Shown: piece by piece, positions 56,957-64,000 of the stretch
Position numbering within the stretch: the stretch's first letter is position 1
How the letters are laid out: each line of letters opens with the position of its first letter
NCBI GenBank assembly: GCA_009823505.1
Contig: VZQC01005595.1
Coordinates: 1,126,122-1,190,121, forward strand
Source of the DNA: Rhizomys pruinosus
Taxonomy: Eukaryota > Chordata > Mammalia > Rodentia > Spalacidae
Direction of reading: 5' to 3'
DNA: 64,000 nt
The notes under the pieces: generated by a model
Databases searched by the model: none
What the model was told of the DNA's origin: nothing
Seen by the model: only the letters and a program-made list of their open reading frames with translations
Program-made: the position numbers and the translations under genes

Positions 56957-59885
56957 TAAAGTTTGGTTAGGTTTATTATAATTTTTTAGGTTATTGTGTC
57001 TGGGAGATTTTCCTTGTATGCTTTTTTTCTGATTTCTTGTTGTGGGTATATAGAAAGGCTGCAGATTTTTGTACTTGATTGTAGAACTTGACACTTTTCT
57101 GAAGGTATTAATCATTTCTAGCAGTTTTCTGGTGGAATTTTTTGCTATCTTCTGTATAATATCATGTCATCTGCAAGGAGAGATAATTTGATCTCTTCTT
57201 TTACAATCAGTACTCCTTTAATTCCCTTCTCTTGGATTATGGTTATTGCAAGGATTTCAAGCACTGTATTGAAAAGAAATGGAGATAGTGGGCAACCCTG
57301 TCTGGTTCCTGATTTTAATAGTATCACTTCCAGGTTTTTTCCATTTAGAATGATGTTGGTTGTGGGTTTATTGTATATACCTTTAATGATATTGAGATAT
57401 ATTCCATCCAGGCCAATTTCATCTAGGAATTTTAACATAAATGCATCTTGGATCTGTCAAAGGCCTTTTCTGCATCTGTTGATATGACTATATGATTTTT
57501 GTCTTCAAGTCAATTTATATGTTTTATTATATTTGTTGACTTACATATATTGAACCATCCATGCATCTCTGGAATAAACCCAACCTGAATATGGTGAATA
57601 ATCTTTTACATGTGCATTTCTATGCGGTTTGAGAGTATTTTGTTGATTATCTTTGTATCTATGTTCATTATAGATATGGGCCTATAGAAACACCTTAAAA
57701 ATGGCTCAACATCCTTAGTAGTTTGAGAAATGCACTTAAAAAGCACATTAAATTCCATCTTACCCAAATCAGGCTGGCTAGGATCAAGAGAATGAACGAA
57801 GGACATGAGATGCTGCCAAGGTTGTGTAGAAAAGGGAACACTCATTCACTGCTGGTGAGAATGCAAACTAGTGCAGCCTATGTGGAAAGGAGTATCAGGA
57901 ACACTCAGAAAACTAAAAATAAACCTACCATATGCCCAAGTTATAATACTCCTTGGCATAATACCCTAATTATTTATTATATTATAAAGATACCTGTACA
58001 TCCATGTTTGTTGCTGCTCTCTTCACAATGCTAAGAAGTGAAAACAAACTAAAATTTTCTACACTGATGAATAGATAATGAAAATGTGGTCCATCTGTAC
58101 AATCAAATACTACTCAGCAGTAATAAAATATGAAGTTATGAAATTCACCCATAAATGGATGGAACTAAAGAGTGTTGTACTAAGTGGAGTAACACAAATG
58201 TAGAAAACCAAGTGGCATATGTTCTCCCTCATTTAAGTACTGTAACATCAATCCCCTACATGTGAGTATATGTCATGATATACACCATGAGCCATGAAAT
58301 TAGAAAGGATACGTGGAGGTAAAGGAAAAAAGTGAGGGAGAGTAGGGAACAGATATTACTAGAGGAGGGAGGTGAAGGAATTGGGAGTCTTTTGTTGGAA
58401 GGGGAGAAGGTAGGGACATACAGAAGCAAACGGTGGGTGGATAGGTTACTCAAGAGAGGGGAGAAGGAGGAAAGAGGAGAAACATGGGAAGGGAAGAAGA
58501 AAAAACTCAAGTGATTGGTTCTTGGGTGGCTAGGGAATCCAGAAGGAAATGCGATGCCCCCAGAGACTCCATGAGAACTGCACATACACACCCTGAACAT
58601 TAGTGCACAACCTGGGTGCTGTATGGCAAAGAACACTGGGCCAGACAGAAAATACCTCCCTTTATTTGTTGACAGTGACCCAAGGAACTCTTTAAATAGC
58701 ACAGGTCATCACAAAGCTCTTGAATATCTACCAGAAATAGAAAATAAAGCCCTACTCTTCAAGACATGGCATACTTCAGAAAAAGGACTTAGGTTAATGG
58801 AGCAGGAACTAACTTGGAAACCTACATGAAGTTTAGCACTCATAATGCTAGACAACATGCACAATGATAAGGGAGAAAATCAACCAATTATACAACCCAG
58901 CCCCAAAGCCTAATAACCATGATGAGCTGCATAGCAAACTACCTCTATTGATGCAGGAGTAGCACTGTTATCTGGAGGATAATCAATAGCTATCTAATTG
59001 GATTTAAAACCCCCTCAAAGGGAGTGAACTCATCAATACCATGGTAAACTTTGTCAAATCAAATTTCTTATCATATGCTAAACATGAAATCTTATATTTA
59101 CTGGCAAGCACACTGTATGCCACTCATAAAAATGCCTCTTCTTGCAACACATGGAGGCTACTGCAGTATCCCACAACTTGCCATGCACAGAAAAAAAATA
59201 CATCCAAAAGTTGCTCAACTGTATACGGCACATCTAGAGCTGAACATCTGCACCTTAGACTGATGGAATATCACAGAATGAGGGTCAGAGAGAAAATGAG
59301 TGCCTCCCTCAACTCTCACCAGTGAGGCTTCCTTACAAAATAGTGTGCAATGGAAACAAACCACAAATGGCTAAACTTCAAAGAATGGGAGCCTCCACAG
59401 TGTGTATCCCTGGGTAGGACCCCTATGTTAAACCTCACCCACCCATGGCTCAGGGATCATTGCTGGCTGGTGCATAAACATAAGGAAGTAGAAGCTTACA
59501 GACTACTAGAAGATTTCACATGTGAATTTGTGGCAATTTTGGCATCAGGCATGGGACCATTGTCAAATCAGATAGGGTTTCATAGTGAAGCAGGAGAAAT
59601 GGGCAGACTGGCCCTGGACTGAGAACTATAAGAGAATGATTAAGGTAAGATGATGAAGAATATGTCTTACCTAAGACTTCTAGATGTGCTGACTATACTC
59701 CAAAGAATTAATTTTCACAGAAGTACATCTGGGTTCAAAGGCTTTAATGGATAAGTCTTAATTTGGATAATGTAATACATGAGTTCTGATGAGGGGTTGT
59801 GTTATGGGTATGTTAAATTTGATTAGGATCCATTGTATGAAATGTAAAAATGCTTAAAAGACATCACCTAAACAAACAAATATCT
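56957..59885 (+). mobile_element. L1 with 5' inversion, ORF2 parts and long 3' UTR
   Basis: 56957-57686 is ORF2 reverse transcriptase in antisense. The minus frame 57145-57438 contains [14 protein letters not shown] and [10 protein letters not shown], the RT motif with its two catalytic Asp residues and Leu in place of the usual Phe/Tyr. From about 57687 the + strand carries the C-terminal region ('ttaaattccatcttacccaaatc', 'actgctggtgagaatgc', 'aatactactcagcag'), with the stretch between RT and C-terminus missing. A G/A-rich block (58310-58500) and a 1.3-kb 3' UTR follow to the tail near 59850-59885. Frameshifts and stops throughout. Confidence 0.88.
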
Positions 59886-61079
59886 GAGTGTGCTTATTAT
59901 AGTTCTTGCTAAGCACAAATAAATATGCTCAAATTCATCCCATCCTGTGCTCTTTTATCCCACACATTTACTTTCAAGTACTGACACTTCTGTACAAAAT
60001 ATTCTCAAAAGGAAGAATTGTATAAAGACATTCTAATAGGAAAAAATAAAGAGAAGATAATGCAGAAGAATTAGAAGAGGAGTTTCCCTGTCAGATACAG
60101 GCTCATTCTCTGATCCTGTCACACTCTCAACCTTGCTCTAGCCACACAATTGACTTTTCTTGACGCAGCAGAGATGAAAGATTGTGTTTTATAAGTACAT
60201 TACCTTAACTCTGCTTATTTTTCATTACCGATATTTACTACAGTTAAAACTGGTAAGATTGCAATAATTTAAGTATAAATTATGAATTCTTTTAGAAGTA
60301 AAGATAACATGTCAAAAGAAAGCCTAAATTACGTACACATACACACATACACACATATGTATTATACACACATATATAATATTGAGATAGATTGTACATA
60401 TAAAAGTAATAAATCCTGTAGGATATCAAATGTTTCTACACATTTTTAGCGTCTTGCAGCTGTGAAAATACAGCTATAACTAATTACCATGCAAATATTC
60501 GAAATTTTACTTATGTAGGTAGGGTGTACACCAAAATCATCATTGTGCAGATCAAGCAGAACACATGACTTAGTAAAGGAAGTGTTATGTTTTGATGAAC
60601 ACTGTTTGCACTAAAATGCATGATACGCTCCTGGAGAGAAAATTGAGAGAGTTGAACTTTTAACCATAAAACAAATATACTTAAGTTACTGAAATTTTGC
60701 CTTCTTCCTTTCTGTATTGGAATATTTTCATAACCAGCTTGAATGTGAAGACCTCACAACAAGTATCAGTTTTCTGCAGAGACTTTCCTGGAAACTCTAC
60801 ATAGAAGAAAAACATATATAGTCATTCAGTCTGCTTCCTACTTTTGAACCAGATGTAGTAAAGATAAATTGTTGTAATACAAATTCCTCTGAAATATATA
60901 TAGTAATATATCAAATAAAATTAGTAATATTCACTCATCTATTATCTTTCTGTTTGAAAATTATCCCTTGCTGGGAAAAAAGGTTTGAAAACCCAGATCT
61001 GCCTATAAAGGGATTTAATATGGACTATTTACTGGCTGGTAGTATACCTCTCATCTCATCAACATGAAATGATGAGGCT
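59886..61079. other. Unclassified, AT-rich, unique-looking sequence
   Basis: Short ACATAC repeats at about 60337-60375. No repeat family or coding signal supported. Confidence 0.4.
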
Positions 61080-61096
61080 AGTGATTACACGATTTA

Positions 61097-61292
61097 TTTT
61101 TTTCTTTTAAAAAATTTTTATTATATATATTACAAGTTTATGTTACTAATCAGATCTAGACCCATGCCCTCCCTACACCCCACCCCACCAGAGCTCATGC
61201 ATTCTGCCAAACATGCTTTTCATCTCTTTCTCAGTCTTTCTCAAAATTCTCCACGTGGAAGTTGACTATTTTGAGCAGAAGTTCACCATTTC
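61097..61292 (-). mobile_element. L1 3' end, 196 bp, antisense, with 17-bp target duplication
   Basis: Inverted L1 tail and 3' UTR flanked by AGTGATTACACGATTTA (61080-61096) and AGTGATTACACAATTTA (61293-61309), one mismatch. A strongly 5'-truncated insertion. Confidence 0.92.
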
Positions 61293-61426
61293 AGTGATTA
61301 CACAATTTAAAAATCTTCCTATGCTTTATTAAAAAGAAGAGAGGGCAAGGAGAAACTAAAATATGAAACTATAAACTTCATGTCACTATTCTTAGAGATA
61401 TAAATATAAGTGTTTAAAAACATTGG

Positions 61427-61670
61427 GGGGCTGGAGAGATGGCCTGGCGGTTAAGAGCGCCGACTGCTCTTGCAGAGGACCCGGGTTCGATCCCCAGCAC
61501 CCACATGGCGGCCGAGAACCATCTGAAACTCCAATTCCAGGAGAACTCCCAGTTCCAGGGGAATCCGACACCATCTTCTGACCTCCGCGGCATTGCACGA
61601 CACGGGTGTACAAACCTTCATGCAGACAGTACATTCCTACACATACAGAAATAAATAAATAAAAATTTTA
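61427..61670 (+). mobile_element. SINE B2, long subtype
   Basis: Intact head, B box GGTTCGATCCC near 61486, 17-nt internal duplication and A-rich tail. AAAAACATTGGGG on the left and AAAAGCATTGGGG on the right look like a target duplication with one mismatch. Confidence 0.94.
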
Positions 61671-61678
61671 AAAAGCAT

Positions 61679-61868
61679 TGGGGCTGAAAGTTTTCTTAGT
61701 GGTTAAGGTTACTGGTTGCTCTTGCAGAGTCTCGAAACAATAATCCATAACTCCAGTTCTGGGGAATTTGGTGCCTTCTTACCTCCTCATGCATTGAACT
61801 AAATGGGGGCACTTGCATACATGCTGGCAAAACACTCATACACATATAATAAAAATAATAAAATATTA
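61679..61868 (+). mobile_element. B3-type SINE, old
   Basis: 'Ggggctgaaag', 'gtggttaaggttactggttgctcttgcag' and tail 'acactcatacacatataataaaa'. It starts within a few bases of the younger B2's right end, so the B2 inserted at the head of this older element. Confidence 0.8.
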
Positions 61869-62029
61869 AAATACCAATGCTCTCTCAAACTCTGCATGCT
61901 TAATCAAAAAATAAGGATGCTTGAAAATGTCATGGGGAGTCTTGCTTTTTTAAAAGATTTCTTAAAATTATGTATATTACATACACAATTTCATTGAAAT
62001 TATCCCACGTAGGAGGAATAACGTACTCA

Positions 62030-62400
62030 CCATAAGCCAAAAACTATCCAACAAACAAACAAAAAAGGAACCCAGGGCATGGCATACTTCCCTTCAAATT
62101 GTTAGTCATGGGGAGTCCAATAGATCCTCAAAACACTATAGGCTATTATCATTGATCTTGGTTGCCTACCAGAACTTAAGCATAGGGTTCTATTGCATGA
62201 AGACATCATGTTTTGGTCTCAGGACTTGGAGAAATAAAGTTGATACAAACGTGGAAATCTCATCACTGATGACTATCATACTGTCAGAAGCTTCTATGCA
62301 GTTTTCCAGGGAAAATATTTATTAATATTCTTATTCAGCTGCAAATTACAGTAATCACCATCATGCCAAGGTGTGTTCAATTGTGAAAAAGTGTTGTGAA
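62030..62400 (+). mobile_element. L1 3' UTR fragment, sense
   Basis: Shares order with 58.65-58.85 kb: 'cagggcatggcatacttcc', 'tggggagtccaatagatcc', 'ggtctcaggacttggagaa'. Confidence 0.6.
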
Positions 62401-62557
62401 TATTTTAGAGTTAATCAGTTCTTGTCTGGTTAAACTTAAAACCTTATCAGTAGGAAGTATTCATGCCTTGTCCTATAAAACTAGTCAAGATGTATGGATA
62501 GGTCATAGAACCTGGAGTAGAACCTACGATAATCAGTTTTCTTTTTTGGGGGGGGGG

Positions 62558-63960
62558 TCCCACCATCCAGCAGGGGGGGCTTGTATGTTCAATCAAGTTG
62601 CTCAAATGAGTGTCCAGTCTATATTGTTGTAGTTTCACCATTAACCCCAATCGAAGCCCTTACATTCTACCACACCCCCTCTTCCGCAGATTGTTCCCTA
62701 GGCTTAGAAAAGGGGCACAGGTGGATGAGAAGCAAAACACTCTACTTTCTCTGGAGCTGATGTCTTGGTCTCTAGTCAGTTCTGGCTGTTTTCTTTCATG
62801 GGCTGCCAGCTTGTCCAGGCATAACCTTTCGATCCTACTAATGAAGCACATGCAATTAGATATTTAGGTATTAAACAGTATAATATATAGCCTTCGATCC
62901 TACTAATGAAGCACACACAATTAGATATATATAGGTATTTAACAGACTAATTGTTATGGTAGGTTTCTTTGTATAGACAACAGTGTTTTGGATGTATGAT
63001 ATATTCTTAAGCCATATTACATTTTCTTTCCCCCCTGTTATATGTACAGGGTCTACGTGTGGTTTAATAACTCTCCTAACCTTAAGGATGTTAAAGCTTG
63101 TGGCATCGCCATGGGTTATTCCTCCAAGGAGAGAGCCAATAGCAATTAGATTTGGGATATACAGACATATGGCCTGCCACTGCCTGCACAGTATTTCCAG
63201 GCAGATGAGGTGTGCTGTGCCGATGGAGGAGTCTTGCTTGACTCAAGAGACCAATATTTGCTTTATGGTAGTGTCCTTTGGTAACACTCCTCTGGCATCC
63301 AGAGACCATCGTATACTTGCAAGTGCAGTCTCCAATACATCTTTCCCTGTTTTACTCAGGTATTCCGCAGCGGCCTTTCACTCTCTCTGGCACGTAACTC
63401 CCATTTGGGAGCCGAGCGCTGTCCTTTGTGGGGCTTGGACTCACCTGGCCAACATCTCCTTGTAGAACTAATGGAGAAACTACAACAATATAGAACTGGA
63501 CACTCATGTGACACTTGATTGAACATACAGCCTCCCTGCGGGACTGGGAGACCAGAGCTGTGTGTGTTGGGCCACAACTGCTTGAAAATTAGTTTTAACA
63601 TGAGAGGATACTTGTACTCAGAATTTACTTAGTGTTAAAAATAAGAAATAAACAAAAAAGCAGAGAAAGATGGCAGACACTTACGGCAGAATGCACGATC
63701 TGGGATGTGATATACGGGGGTGGGGGGAAGGGAAAGATATTGCCAACTGACATTGGAAAATGGATGTATGAAATACACAAGCAATCAATAAAATAAAGAA
63801 AAAAAAAGAATAATCCATTTTTTGATGTCAAGACTCCTGTATTAAATGTAGTCTTGTCTACGTGCATAGCTTAATGGAGACTTTAGCATTATATTTGGTC
63901 TGAATAGAGAATATACCTTTTCACAAGTTGTCTATGTCCATTATCAAGTAAGAAGGCAGT
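62558..63960 (-). mobile_element. L1 3' UTR, antisense, interrupted by a second L1
   Basis: 62558-63463 is the same antisense 3' UTR as 25.5-26.4 kb. 63811-63960 is the next upstream block of that UTR, also antisense (compare 54.70-54.83 kb reversed). The two are contiguous in the reference order, so the 347 bp between them is an insertion. Compared with 25.3 kb this copy has many small deletions, which break the frames. Confidence 0.85.
63464..63810 (+). mobile_element. Nested 5'-truncated L1 3' end, sense
   Basis: Starts 'ctaatggagaaactac' and runs through the L1 3' end to an A-rich tail (63790-63810). It is the same 3' UTR type as its host but opposite in direction, which makes the locus look like a large inverted repeat. 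The uninterrupted target reads 'ccttggtagaataatcc' (54.83 kb reversed), giving a very short target duplication of about 4 nt (AGAA). Confidence 0.82.
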
Positions 63961-64000
63961 TTTACTGATTTTAAAACGAAAAAAAAAAACGTACAAAAAA

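Noticed and set aside
58256..58702. 148-codon minus-strand Ser/Phe/Pro-rich frame
   Set aside because: It is the antisense of the G/A-rich block in the 3' UTR of the L1 at 57-59.9 kb.
62558..63600. Large inverted repeat resembling a DNA transposon or hairpin element
   Set aside because: The block order matches two L1 3' UTR copies in opposite directions, one inserted in the other. There is an A-rich tail and no transposase.

Overview
This window looks like AT-rich, gene-poor genomic DNA from a muroid (mouse-like) rodent. It holds very many B1 and B2/B3 SINEs, long blocks of rodent L1 (Lx-type ORF2 and its characteristic long 3' UTR) and MaLR-type LTRs. That combination is known only from muroid rodents. 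The B1 and B2 copies differ from the Mus and Rattus consensus as I remember them, so I infer another muroid lineage; the species cannot be fixed from this sequence. I found no intact protein-coding gene, tRNA, rRNA, CpG island, CRISPR array or bacterial/phage feature. Nearly all open frames of 60-180 codons lie in transposons, on either strand.

Layout. 1-3025: an internally deleted + strand L1 carrying a B2 and a B1. 3.0-11.4 kb: mostly unclassified sequence with scattered SINEs and two minus-strand L1 3' UTR pieces. 11.4-14.7 kb: a minus-strand L1 3' UTR carrying a B2, followed by an almost complete MaLR retrotransposon (LTR, internal region, deleted LTR). 14.7-16.3 kb: AT-rich sequence with an LTR end. 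16.3-30.7 kb: a near-continuous pile of L1 fragments in both orientations. It includes an L1 with a 5' inversion at 22.75-24.4 kb and a 1.1-kb minus-strand 3' UTR at 25.3 kb. 31.5-34.6 kb: an Lx-type L1 split by a class II-like LTR, with a 227-bp tandem duplication and two B2s. 35.3-46.7 kb: the most unique-looking stretch, with isolated SINEs, a tiny inverted L1, a MIR, and a decayed coding-like segment at 44.5-45.0 kb. 46.7-51.8 kb: more L1. 51.8-53.4 kb: an unidentified decayed coding sequence on the minus strand, split by a B2 with an extra 3' segment and an A48 tail. 53.9-59.9 kb: two inverted L1s, one with a perfect 14-bp target-site duplication. 61-64 kb: a short L1 with target duplications, two adjacent SINEs, and an L1 inserted inside another L1 of the same 3' UTR type.

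Nothing here forms an operon or a working gene system. The biology in view is retrotransposition: target-site duplications, 5' truncation, twin-priming inversion, self-nesting, possible 3' transduction and a SINE subfamily split. Four decayed coding-like segments (about 7.0-7.4, 28.7-29.1, 44.5-45.0 and 52.7-53.4 kb) are the only places where I suspect captured cellular or unknown protein-coding sequence. I could not name any of them. I do not see a previously undescribed functional system.
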